This document shows positions 30,850 to 37,468 of a DNA stretch of 37,468 bases, in pieces; the first letter of the stretch is position 1, and each line of letters starts with the position of its first letter. Under the pieces are notes generated by a model. That model saw nothing but the letters and a program-made list of their open reading frames with translations. It had not been told where the DNA came from and did not search any database. Both the position numbers and the translations under genes were made by a program. This stretch comes from Niveispirillum sp. (GTDB lineage Bacteria > Pseudomonadota > Alphaproteobacteria > Azospirillales > Azospirillaceae), in contig NZ_JAGOGJ010000066.1 of NCBI RefSeq assembly GCF_017996735.1, positions 1-37,468 on the forward strand. The letters are read 5' to 3'.

Positions 30850-31890
30850 GTGACCACCAAGAAGCTCGTCCTCGCCGCCGTTCTTGGCGCCGTTTCCTTC
30901 GTCGGCCTGGCCGGCGCCGCCGCCGCCCGCGACCAGATCCGCATCGTCGGTTCCTCCACGGTGTTCCCCTTTACCTCCACGGTTGTCGAGCGCTTCGGCC
31001 AGACCACGAAGTTCGGCGCTCCGATCCTGGAGTCGACGGGCACCGGCGGCGGCATGAAGCTGTTCTGCTCCGGCGTTGGCGCCGATTTCCCGGACGCCAC
31101 GGGCGCTTCGCGCGCCATGAAGGCCAGTGAATTCGACACCTGCCAGAAGAACGGCGTCGAGCAGATCACCGAACTGGTCATTGGCTATGACGGTCTGACC
31201 TTCGCCCAGTCCAAGAAGGGCGCCCAGATCAATGTCACCAAGGCCCAGCTTTTCGCCGCCCTGGCCAAAGAAGTCGAAGTGAACGGCCAGATCGTTCGCA
31301 ACCCGCACAAGACCTGGAAGGATGTTGACGCCTCGCTGCCGGCGGTCGAGATCGAGGTTCTGGGTCCCCCGCCGACGTCCGGTACCCGCGACGCCTGGGT
31401 TGAGCTGGTGATGGAGACGGGCTGCAAGGAATTCCCGGCCATCAAGGCCCTGGACGCCACCCGCCACGCCGCCGTCTGCAAGACCATGCGTGAAGACGGC
31501 GCCTTCATCGAAGCCGGTGAGAACGACAATGTGATCGTGCAGCGCCTGGTCGCCAACCCGAATGCCTTCGGCATCTTCGGTTACAGCTTCCTGGAAGAGA
31601 ACATGGACAAGCTGCACGGCGTGCCGGTCAACGGTATCGAGCCGAAGTACGAGACCATCGCGTCCGGCCAGTATCCGGTGTCCCGTCCGCTGTTCGTGTA
31701 CTTCAAGAACCAGCATTTCGGCGTGATCCCCGGCCTGAAGGAATTCCTGGCCGAATACGCGTCGGAGCGCGCCATGGGTGATGAAGGCTACCTCGGCGAC
31801 AAGGGCTTGGTGCCGCTGCCGGCGGACAAGCGCAAGGCGGCCGAGCAGGCCGCGCTGAAGATGACCCCGATGGCCAAGCCGGCTTCGTAA
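30850..31890 (+). CDS. pstS: Phosphate ABC transporter substrate-binding protein PstS
   Basis: PstS captures phosphate in the periplasm for the PstCAB importer. I start at GTG 30850 because GGAGG lies 8 bases before it and the protein then begins with a signal peptide (TTKKLVLAAVLGAVSFVGLAGAAAA, cut near residue 26). The mature protein starts RDQIRIVGSSTVFPF. The phosphate-contacting GSSTVFP and TSGTRDAW segments are present. At 346 residues it has normal length. A strong hairpin lies between it and pstC, which would let PstS accumulate above the membrane parts. Two Pho-box-like sites precede it. Confidence 0.95.
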   Translation: MTTKKLVLAAVLGAVSFVGLAGAAAARDQIRIVGSSTVFPFTSTVVERFGQTTKFGAPILESTGTGGGMKLFCSGVGADFPDATGASRAMKASEFDTCQKNGVEQITELVIGYDGLTFAQSKKGAQINVTKAQLFAALAKEVEVNGQIVRNPHKTWKDVDASLPAVEIEVLGPPPTSGTRDAWVELVMETGCKEFPAIKALDATRHAAVCKTMREDGAFIEAGENDNVIVQRLVANPNAFGIFGYSFLEENMDKLHGVPVNGIEPKYETIASGQYPVSRPLFVYFKNQHFGVIPGLKEFLAEYASERAMGDEGYLGDKGLVPLPADKRKAAEQAALKMTPMAKPAS

Positions 31891-31898
31891 TGTGCAAG

Positions 31899-31933
31899 AC
31901 CGGGCCGGTGCAGGACTCTTGCACCGGCCCGGT
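31899..31933 (+). terminator. Strong hairpin between pstS and pstC (attenuator)
   Basis: Perfect 14-bp arms ACCGGGCCGGTGCA (31899-31912) and TGCACCGGCCCGGT (31920-31933) enclose a 7-base loop, 8 bases after the pstS stop. There is no T-run. In such operons, similar hairpins protect or end the upstream part of the message so that more PstS than PstCAB is made. Confidence 0.7.
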
Positions 31934-32026
31934 GTATAAGCAGATGGCGGAACCGGCGGCGTCAGACCTGATGCCGCCGGTTTGCCGTAACCGGTAAATT
32001 CCCCTGACAGCGGCGGATCGACCCAC

Positions 32027-33490
32027 ATGTCAGTCACCTTGACCGTAGCCGTCCTGTTGTTCCTGTCGCTGGCCGGATTCTGGCTGGGGCGCAACAGGGC
32101 CGTGGCCGTGGCCGGCGGACGTATCGCCAATCTGCACTCCGTTCCTACCTATTATGGCACCTACATGGCATTGTGGGCCGGTCTTCCGGCCCTGGTGTTG
32201 ATCTTGGCCTGGATGGCGCTGCGCGGCACCGTCATGGACTGGATGGTGCTGTCGGCCATGTCGCCGGAACAGCTTGAGGCCTGGGCGCGTGTCATGCTGG
32301 CCCCGGCGGAGTTGGAGGCGCTGCTGCCGACCATCGCCGATGGCGCGTCGGCCCTGACCCAGACGCACCGCCAGCTACTGCTGATCAATATCGGCAATCT
32401 GGCCGCAGGGCAGGCGCTCTATGTTAACCCCGGCGTCATCGACGCCATCACCCCGGCGGCCGGACATCTGTCGCAACTGCGCGGGCTGGCCGACTGGACC
32501 CTGTTCGGCGCCGTCATGGCGCTGGCGGGCGGGACCCTGGCCTTCACCTGGTCGAAGATCGGTCCGGAATTCCGCGCCCGTAACAATGTCGAACGCATCG
32601 TTACGGCATTGCTGGTGCTGTGCTCCACCATCGCGGTGCTGACCACCGTCGGCATCGTGCTGTCGCTGCTGTTCGAGAGCATCCGGTTCTTCACCAAGGT
32701 GCCGGTGACGGAGTTCCTGTTCGGCCTGCAATGGTCGCCGCAGACGGCGATCCGTGCCGATCAGGTGGGATCGTCGGGTGCCTTCGGTGCCGTGCCCCTG
32801 TTCACCGGTACCCTGCTGATTGCCACCATCGCCATGATCGTGGCGGCCCCGGTCGGCCTGATGTCGGCCATCTACCTGTCGGAATATGCGCCCAAGCGGG
32901 TGCGCGGGCTGGTGAAGCCGATACTGGAGATCCTGGCCGGCGTTCCCACCGTGGTCTACGGCTTCTTCGCCATCCTGACGGTGGCGCCGTTCATCCGCGA
33001 CCTGGGCGCCTTCTTCGGCATCCCCATCTCTTCACAAAGCGCGCTTGCCGCCGGCGTGGTCATGGGCGTGATGATCGTCCCCTTCGTGTCGTCGCTGGCC
33101 GATGACGTGATCAACGCGGTGCCGCAGTCGCTGCGCGATGGTTCCTATGGCCTGGGTGCCACCAAGTCGGAGACGATCCGCCAGGTGGTGATGCCCGCGG
33201 CCCTGCCCGGCATCGTGGGCGCTATGCTGCTGGCCGTCAGCCGCGCCATCGGCGAGACGATGATCGTGGTGATGGCCGCCGGCCTGCAGGCCAGCCTGAC
33301 CCTGAACCCGCTGGCCAGCGTCACGACCGTGACGGTGCAGATCAAGTCCATCCTGGTCGGTGATCAGGAGTTCGACAGTGCCAAGACGCTGTCGGTCTTC
33401 GCCCTGGGTCTGGTCCTGTTCCTGGTGACCCTGGCGCTGAACGTTATCGCCCTCCGCATCGTCCAGAAATACCGGGAAAAATATGACTGA
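32027..33490 (+). CDS. pstC: Phosphate ABC transporter permease PstC, long form
   Basis: PstC is one of two membrane channels of the phosphate importer. The C-terminal half has the family permease domain, with LFTGTLLIATIAMIVAAPVGLMSAIYLSEYAP, the EAA-like loop SLRDGSYGLGATKSETIRQVVMP and AIGETMIVVMAAG. At 487 residues it is about 170 longer than the E. coli protein. The extra N-terminal part carries additional membrane helices and a periplasmic region, as usual in alphaproteobacteria. pstA begins within its last codons (8-base overlap). Confidence 0.94.
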   Translation: MSVTLTVAVLLFLSLAGFWLGRNRAVAVAGGRIANLHSVPTYYGTYMALWAGLPALVLILAWMALRGTVMDWMVLSAMSPEQLEAWARVMLAPAELEALLPTIADGASALTQTHRQLLLINIGNLAAGQALYVNPGVIDAITPAAGHLSQLRGLADWTLFGAVMALAGGTLAFTWSKIGPEFRARNNVERIVTALLVLCSTIAVLTTVGIVLSLLFESIRFFTKVPVTEFLFGLQWSPQTAIRADQVGSSGAFGAVPLFTGTLLIATIAMIVAAPVGLMSAIYLSEYAPKRVRGLVKPILEILAGVPTVVYGFFAILTVAPFIRDLGAFFGIPISSQSALAAGVVMGVMIVPFVSSLADDVINAVPQSLRDGSYGLGATKSETIRQVVMPAALPGIVGAMLLAVSRAIGETMIVVMAAGLQASLTLNPLASVTTVTVQIKSILVGDQEFDSAKTLSVFALGLVLFLVTLALNVIALRIVQKYREKYD

Positions 33491-34802
33491 GATCGCAGAG
33501 CCGATGCAGACAGCAGCCCCCGTGTCCCTTCACACCGGCAACGCCGCCACCAAGCGACTGAAGGCGCGCTATGCCGCCGAGCGCCGCTTCCGCCTCTATG
33601 GCATCCTGGCCATCGTTTTCGCCTGCTCGATGCTGGTCATCCTGCTGTCGACCCTGCTGAAGGAAGGCACCTCGGCCTTCTTCCAGACGGAGGTCAAGCT
33701 GGCCGTCACCATCGATGCCGGCACCATTGACCCGCAGGGGACGGGCAACCCGGCCGAATGGGACCGTGGCGCCTTCCAGACGCTGGTCTCCGACGCGCTT
33801 TACAAGGAATTCCCCGAAGTGACGGGGCGCCTGGAAAAGCGTGACGTGCGCGGCCTGATCAGTCCCGTGGCAGGTGTGCGCCTGGGCCAGATGCTGGACA
33901 AGGATCCGTCCCTGGTCGGGCAGACGATCGAAGTCTGGCTGCCCGCATCGGACGGCATCAACCAGATCGTCAAGGGTGGCATCGACCGCGACCTGCCAGA
34001 GCTACAGCGTCCGATCAATGACCAGCAACTGGCCTGGTTCGACAGCCTGGAACAGCGTGGTGATGTGCGGTCGGCCTTCAACACCACCTTCTTTACGGCC
34101 AGCGACAGCAATTACCCGGAACTGGCGGGTCTGCTGGGCGCGGCGGTGGGCACGCTGCTGACAATGCTGGTCACGCTGGCCATATCATTGCCCATCGGCG
34201 TCGCGGCGGCCGTCTATCTGGAAGAGTTCGCGCCCAAGAACCGGTTCACCGAGATCATCGAGGTGAATATTAACAATCTGGCGGCCGTGCCCTCCATCGT
34301 GTTCGGTCTCTTGGGTCTGGCGGTGTTCCTCAACTTCTTCGGCATGCCGCGTTCGGCCCCGCTGGTCGGCGGTCTGGTGCTGGGCCTGCTGGTGCTGCCC
34401 ACCATCATCATCGCCAGCCGCGCCGCGCTGAAGGCGGTTCCGCCCTCGATCCGGGAGGCGGCGCTGGGCATGGGCGCGTCGAAGCTTCAGGCCGTGATGC
34501 ACCATGTGCTGCCGCTGGCCATGCCGGGCATCATGACGGGCACCATCATCGGCATGGCCCATGCCGTGGGTGAGACGGCACCGCTGCTGATGATCGGCAT
34601 GAATGCCTTCGTCACGTCCGCTCCGGACAGCCTGCTGGCCAGTTCCTCGGTTCTGCCGGTGCAGATTTTCATCTGGGCTGACAAGCCGGAACGCGGCTTT
34701 GTCGAACTGACCTCGGCCGCCATCCTTGTGCTGCTGGCCTTCCTGATCCTGATGAACGGTGCCGCCATCTGGCTGCGCAAGAAATTCGAACGTCGGTGGT
34801 AA
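33483..34802 (+). CDS. pstA: Phosphate ABC transporter permease PstA with DUF3333 domain
   Basis: This second permease of 439 residues has a long N-terminal region (about 25-215, with AERRFRLYGILAIVFACSMLVILLSTLLKEGTSAFFQTEV and a periplasmic part) of the DUF3333 type. The standard PstA permease domain follows: LLTMLVTLAISLPIGVAAAVYLEEFAP, then SIREAALGMGASKLQAVMHHVLP and AVGETAPLLMIG. The start overlaps pstC by 8 bases and pstB begins 2 bases after the stop, so translation is tightly coupled. The periplasmic extension is common in this class. Confidence 0.94.
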   Translation: MTEIAEPMQTAAPVSLHTGNAATKRLKARYAAERRFRLYGILAIVFACSMLVILLSTLLKEGTSAFFQTEVKLAVTIDAGTIDPQGTGNPAEWDRGAFQTLVSDALYKEFPEVTGRLEKRDVRGLISPVAGVRLGQMLDKDPSLVGQTIEVWLPASDGINQIVKGGIDRDLPELQRPINDQQLAWFDSLEQRGDVRSAFNTTFFTASDSNYPELAGLLGAAVGTLLTMLVTLAISLPIGVAAAVYLEEFAPKNRFTEIIEVNINNLAAVPSIVFGLLGLAVFLNFFGMPRSAPLVGGLVLGLLVLPTIIIASRAALKAVPPSIREAALGMGASKLQAVMHHVLPLAMPGIMTGTIIGMAHAVGETAPLLMIGMNAFVTSAPDSLLASSSVLPVQIFIWADKPERGFVELTSAAILVLLAFLILMNGAAIWLRKKFERRW

Positions 34803-34804
34803 CC

Positions 34805-35608
34805 ATGGACAGCATGACCCTGAACAAGCCCGTGCAAGCCGCCGTCACCCAGCCGGTGAAGATGTCGGCCCGTGACGTGAAAGTCTTCTACGGCGCCAAG
34901 CGTGCCCTGCACGGCGTCAATGTCGATCTTTACCAGAACGAGGTTCTGGCCATGATCGGCCCCTCGGGCTGTGGCAAGTCCACGTTCCTGCGGACGCTGA
35001 ACCGTATGAACGACACGATCGATATCTGCCGCGTCGAAGGCAAGATCCTGCTGGACGGTCAGGACATCTATGACCCCAGGCTGGACGTGGTGCAGTTGCG
35101 CGCCCGGGTCGGCATGGTGTTCCAGAAGCCGAACCCGTTCCCCAAGTCGATCTATGAAAACGTGATCTACGGTCCCAAGCTGCATGGTCTGGCCACCCGC
35201 AAGGACGAGTTCGACGCCATCGTCGAAACCTCGCTGAAGCGCGCCGGCCTGTGGAACGAGGTCAAGGACCGCCTGCACGAGCCGGGCACCGGCCTGTCCG
35301 GCGGCCAGCAGCAGCGCCTGTGCATCGCCCGCGCCGTCGCCGTCAGCCCGGAAGTCATCCTGATGGACGAGCCCTGCTCGGCGCTGGACCCCATCGCCAC
35401 CGCGCATATCGAAGAGCTGATTGACGAGTTGCGCGAAAGCTTCACGATCGCCATCGTCACCCACAACATGCAGCAGGCCGCCCGCGTGTCGCAGCGCACG
35501 GCCTTCTTCCATCTGGGTGATCTGGTGGAAGTGGGTGATACGGAAGAGATTTTCACCAATCCGCGCGACGAGCGCACCCAGGGTTACATCACCGGCCGTT
35601 ACGGCTGA
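34805..35608 (+). CDS. pstB: Phosphate ABC transporter ATP-binding protein PstB
   Basis: PstB hydrolyses ATP to drive phosphate uptake. The 267-residue protein has Walker A GPSGCGKST at 52-60, a Q-loop VFQKPNPFPKS near 105, the ABC signature LSGGQQQR at 164-171, Walker B VILMDEP at 184-190 and the switch His in VTHNMQQAARVS. The ATG at 34805 is chosen over GTG 34796, which would overlap pstA. A hairpin and phoU follow. Confidence 0.96.
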   Translation: MDSMTLNKPVQAAVTQPVKMSARDVKVFYGAKRALHGVNVDLYQNEVLAMIGPSGCGKSTFLRTLNRMNDTIDICRVEGKILLDGQDIYDPRLDVVQLRARVGMVFQKPNPFPKSIYENVIYGPKLHGLATRKDEFDAIVETSLKRAGLWNEVKDRLHEPGTGLSGGQQQRLCIARAVAVSPEVILMDEPCSALDPIATAHIEELIDELRESFTIAIVTHNMQQAARVSQRTAFFHLGDLVEVGDTEEIFTNPRDERTQGYITGRYG

Positions 35609-35617
35609 TGTGTCATA

Positions 35618-35641
35618 CCGTGGGTCACGCCTGACCCACGG
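35618..35641 (+). terminator. Hairpin between pstB and phoU
   Basis: Perfect 10-bp arms CCGTGGGTCA (35618-35627) and TGACCCACGG (35632-35641) enclose a 4-base loop. It begins 10 bases after the pstB stop and lacks a T-run. It probably tunes read-through or stability of the pst-phoU message. Confidence 0.6.
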
Positions 35642-35681
35642 ATGATCATCGCCCCGCCCCACAATTCAGGGACCCACGTCC

Positions 35682-36407
35682 ATGTCGCCGACCGAACATA
35701 CCGTCAAGTCCTTTGAGGCGGAACTGCAGCGCCTGTCCAACCTGATCGCCCAGATGGGTGGCGTGGTGGAGGCGCAGGTGGAAGCGGCCGTGCAGGCCGT
35801 GGGTCGCCGCGATGTCGAAGGTGCCACCAAAGTCATGCAGGGAGATGCTCGCCTGGACGAGTTCGAGCGGCAGATCGAGCATGACGCCATCCGCATGCTG
35901 GCGCTGCGTGCGCCCGTCGGCGTGGACCTGCGCGAGGTGCTGGCGGCCCTGAAAATCTCCGCCGATCTGGAACGCACGGGCGACTACGCCGCCAATATCG
36001 CCAAGCGCTCCATCGCGCTGGCGCAGCTTCCCGTGATGCGCCCCGCCGGCACCATCCCGCGCATGGGCCGCCTGGTGCAGGAAATGCTGAAGGATGTGCT
36101 GGACGCCTATATCGACCGCGATGTCGACAAGGCCGTGGCCGCCTGGCACCGGGATGAAGAGCTGGATGATCTTTATACCAGCCTGTTCCGCGAGGTTCTG
36201 ACCTATATGATGGAAGACCCGCGCAACATCACGCCCTGCACGCACCTGCTGTTCATCGCCAAGAACCTGGAACGCGCCGGCGACCATGCCACCAACATCG
36301 CCGAAACAGTACATTTCCTCGTCAAGGGCCAGCCGCTGACGGCGGAACGGCCCAAGGGCGACAAGTCCAGCTTCACCATCATCGAACCGGTCGAGGGCGA
36401 GGGCTGA
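35682..36407 (+). CDS. phoU: Phosphate signalling protein PhoU
   Basis: PhoU links the Pst transporter to PhoR and restrains PhoB signalling when phosphate is plentiful. The 241-residue protein is helical with two PhoU repeats (about 10-115 and 120-225). Typical landmarks are RLSNLIAQMGGVVEAQVEAAV, the metal-binding DLERTGDYAANIAKR and the equivalent NLERAGDHATNIAE in the second half. It lies 73 bp after pstB. An R2 repeat begins 8 bases after its stop and separates it from phoB. Confidence 0.96.
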   Translation: MSPTEHTVKSFEAELQRLSNLIAQMGGVVEAQVEAAVQAVGRRDVEGATKVMQGDARLDEFERQIEHDAIRMLALRAPVGVDLREVLAALKISADLERTGDYAANIAKRSIALAQLPVMRPAGTIPRMGRLVQEMLKDVLDAYIDRDVDKAVAAWHRDEELDDLYTSLFREVLTYMMEDPRNITPCTHLLFIAKNLERAGDHATNIAETVHFLVKGQPLTAERPKGDKSSFTIIEPVEGEG

Positions 36408-36414
36408 CGCTGTA

Positions 36415-36549
36415 CCCGGTGATCGTCGCTGATCACCGGGCCTCAATCGCCGGCGCCCACATCCGTGGGCTTGGCTTACGCGCCATGTGGCGCGCGGCGG
36501 CAGTCGCCGCCGTACCTGAATTCGATGATCCCTGATCGTCGAAAACAGG
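36415..36549 (+). repeat. R2 structured repeat, copy C (between phoU and phoB)
   Basis: The left hairpin is CCCGGTGATC (36415-36424) / GATCACCGGG (36431-36440). The core holds GCCCA-CATCCG-TGGGC (36455-36470), GCGCCATGTGGCGC (36480-36493) and CGGCGGC-AGTC-GCCGCCG (36495-36512). The right hairpin spans 36515-36549 with an imperfect stem. It ends 53 bp before the phoB start, within an otherwise compact operon. Confidence 0.88.
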
Positions 36550-36601
36550 TTGGGGCCAGCCCCCGACCAGCTTGTCGCAACGCGTAACCCCAGGAAACCC
36601 G

Positions 36602-37309
36602 ATGAACGCCGCCTTGAAGCCGCTGATCCTGGTTGTCGAAGACGAGGTCGATCTCGTCACGCTTCTGTCCTACAACCTGGAACGCGAGGGCTTCCGGGTC
36701 ATCACGGCCGGTGACGGGGAGGAAGCCCTGCTGCTGGCCGATGAGCGCAGCCCGCATCTGATCCTGCTGGACTGGATGCTGCCGCTGATGAGCGGGCTGG
36801 AGGTCTGCCGCCAACTGCGCCGCAATCCCAAGACCCGCGAGACGCCCGTCATCATGCTGACCGCGCGCGGGGAGGAGGCGGACAAGGTCCGTGGCCTGAA
36901 CAGCGGTGCCGACGATTACCTGTCCAAGCCGTTCAGCCCCACCGAACTGGTGGCCCGCATCCGCGCGGTCCTGCGTCGCGCCTCGCCGGGACTGGCCGAG
37001 GAACTGCTGCGCTTCTCCGACATCTCCATGGATCTGGCGGCCCACCGCGTGCGGCGCGGCGGCCGTGACATCCATCTGGGCCCGAAGGAATTCGCCCTGC
37101 TGCGCCATTTCATGCAGCATCCCGGCCGCGTCTTCTCCCGCGAGCAGTTGCTGGATATCGTCTGGGGTCACGACGTCTATGTCGAGCTGCGGACCGTCGA
37201 TGTGCATATCCGCCGCCTGCGCAAGGCGCTGAACGAGACGGAAGAGCAGGACGTGATCCGCACCGTCCGGTCGGCGGGATACGCCCTGGATACCAAGACG
37301 ACGATGTGA
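36602..37309 (+). CDS. phoB: Phosphate regulon response regulator PhoB
   Basis: PhoB activates phosphate-starvation genes by binding Pho boxes. The 235-residue protein has a receiver domain with acidic pair EDE at 13-15, phospho-acceptor Asp57 (LLDWMLP) and Lys109 (SKPF). A winged-helix domain follows with LGPKEFALLRHFMQHPGRVFSREQLL and VELRTVDVHIRRLRKAL. AGGAAA lies 4 bases before the ATG at 36602. The 194-bp gap to phoU holds an R2 repeat, which may separate phoB expression from the pst genes. Its kinase PhoR is encoded 10 kb upstream. Confidence 0.95.
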   Translation: MNAALKPLILVVEDEVDLVTLLSYNLEREGFRVITAGDGEEALLLADERSPHLILLDWMLPLMSGLEVCRQLRRNPKTRETPVIMLTARGEEADKVRGLNSGADDYLSKPFSPTELVARIRAVLRRASPGLAEELLRFSDISMDLAAHRVRRGGRDIHLGPKEFALLRHFMQHPGRVFSREQLLDIVWGHDVYVELRTVDVHIRRLRKALNETEEQDVIRTVRSAGYALDTKTTM

Positions 37310-37314
37310 TGGGA

Positions 37315-37340
37315 AAGGGCCGCCGGGTAGGGCGGCCCTT
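37315..37340 (+). terminator. Terminator-like hairpin after phoB
   Basis: Perfect 10-bp arms AAGGGCCGCC (37315-37324) and GGCGGCCCTT (37331-37340) enclose a 6-base loop. It begins 5 bases after the phoB stop. Only a weak T-stretch follows, as is common in this GC-rich genome. Confidence 0.7.
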
Positions 37341-37365
37341 CTGGTATGGGAGCCTAGTTGCCGCG

Positions 37366-37410
37366 CCCTCACCCTCCCATTGGCTGACGCCAACGGGCCC
37401 TCCCTCTCCC
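37366..37410. repeat. R1 repeat, copy 5 (half element)
   Basis: The left end CCCTCACCCTCCCA is present and is followed by the hairpin CATTGGC/GCCAACG and the shared GGGCCCTCCCTCTCCC. No right end appears before an R2 copy begins, so this is a half element or a copy cut by the R2 copy. Confidence 0.75.
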
Positions 37411-37422
37411 ACTTATACCAGG

Positions 37423-37468
37423 GCATGAAATCTTGACCTTCGGTCAATCTTTCCTGCCCCTCAAGCGC
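37423..37468 (+). repeat. R2 structured repeat, copy D (cut by window end)
   Basis: The start ATGAAATCTTGACC matches copy A's left hairpin, with TTGACC-TTC-GGTCAA forming a new inner stem. The core start CCCCTCAAGCGC follows and is cut by the window edge. Confidence 0.7.

Noticed and set aside
13258..37468. R2 and R1 repeats as a CRISPR array
   Set aside because: Copies are kilobases apart, self-complementary and without uniform spacers, and there are no cas genes.

Overview
The window is a 37.5 kb stretch of high-GC chromosome from an alphaproteobacterium. It is most likely a rhodospirillalean of the Azospirillaceae type. The evidence is the phoR / pst / phoU / phoB gene set with enlarged PstC and PstA, the AlgC/PgmG-type sugar mutase, the MaeB-type malic enzyme with a phosphotransacetylase tail, and the rpmH-rnpA-yidD-yidC-engB block. 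The genus is inference. No rRNA, tRNA, CRISPR array, transposase or prophage gene is visible. The gene content is mostly housekeeping; the unusual material lies between the genes.

Layout. Positions 1-5944: a 5'-truncated UDP-glucose dehydrogenase whose first ~120 bases look corrupted, a divergent SDR/AraC pair, a phosphomannomutase/phosphoglucomutase, and an AraC/DUF2000 pair. Positions 5994-9613: rpmH, rnpA, yidD, yidC and engB behind a clear sigma-70 promoter. Positions 9614-10062: gene-free and very rich in hairpins. Positions 10063-13196 (minus strand): a histidine kinase, a PhoP-like regulator, a PepSY-like secreted protein and a protein with an internal duplication, preceded by a four-box 11-bp-period operator. 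Positions 13411-16421: a polytopic membrane protein, a small coiled-coil membrane protein and a GT2 glycosyltransferase. Positions 16715-21333 (minus strand): an AbgT transporter, a DNA-damage exonuclease, an ATP-dependent DNA ligase and a small membrane protein. Positions 21454-22149: a small CxxC protein and a ParE-like toxin with a short antitoxin candidate. Positions 22333-24606: maeB. Positions 24773-37309: the phosphate regulon, with phoR separated from pstSCAB-phoU-phoB by an AraC/thiolase/acyl-CoA dehydrogenase module and a small exported protein.

How the genes work together. PhoR/PhoB sense phosphate through PstSCAB and PhoU, and two Pho-box-like sites precede pstS. UDP-glucose dehydrogenase, the sugar mutase and the glycosyltransferases point to surface polysaccharide or lipid-linked sugar synthesis. 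The ligase and exonuclease match a known DNA-damage-response pairing. The thiolase and acyl-CoA dehydrogenase look like a beta-oxidation or amino-acid breakdown unit under their own AraC regulator.

The most interesting finding is a family of structured intergenic repeats, called R2 here, with six copies at 13258-13369, 16430-16566, 16567-16660 (minus), 26207-26341, 36415-36549 and 37423-37468 (cut by the window end). Each has a conserved core of small hairpins and most are flanked by hairpins of unrelated sequence. Core stems differ between copies but stay paired, around a nearly constant CATCCG loop, which is the signature of selection on structure. Most copies directly follow a gene's stop codon in sense orientation. 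A second family, R1, has TIR-like ends CCCTCACCCTCCCA / TGGGAGGGTGAGGG and five copies; one has perfect 46-bp arms, and another appears to supply the ribosome binding site of the DNA ligase.
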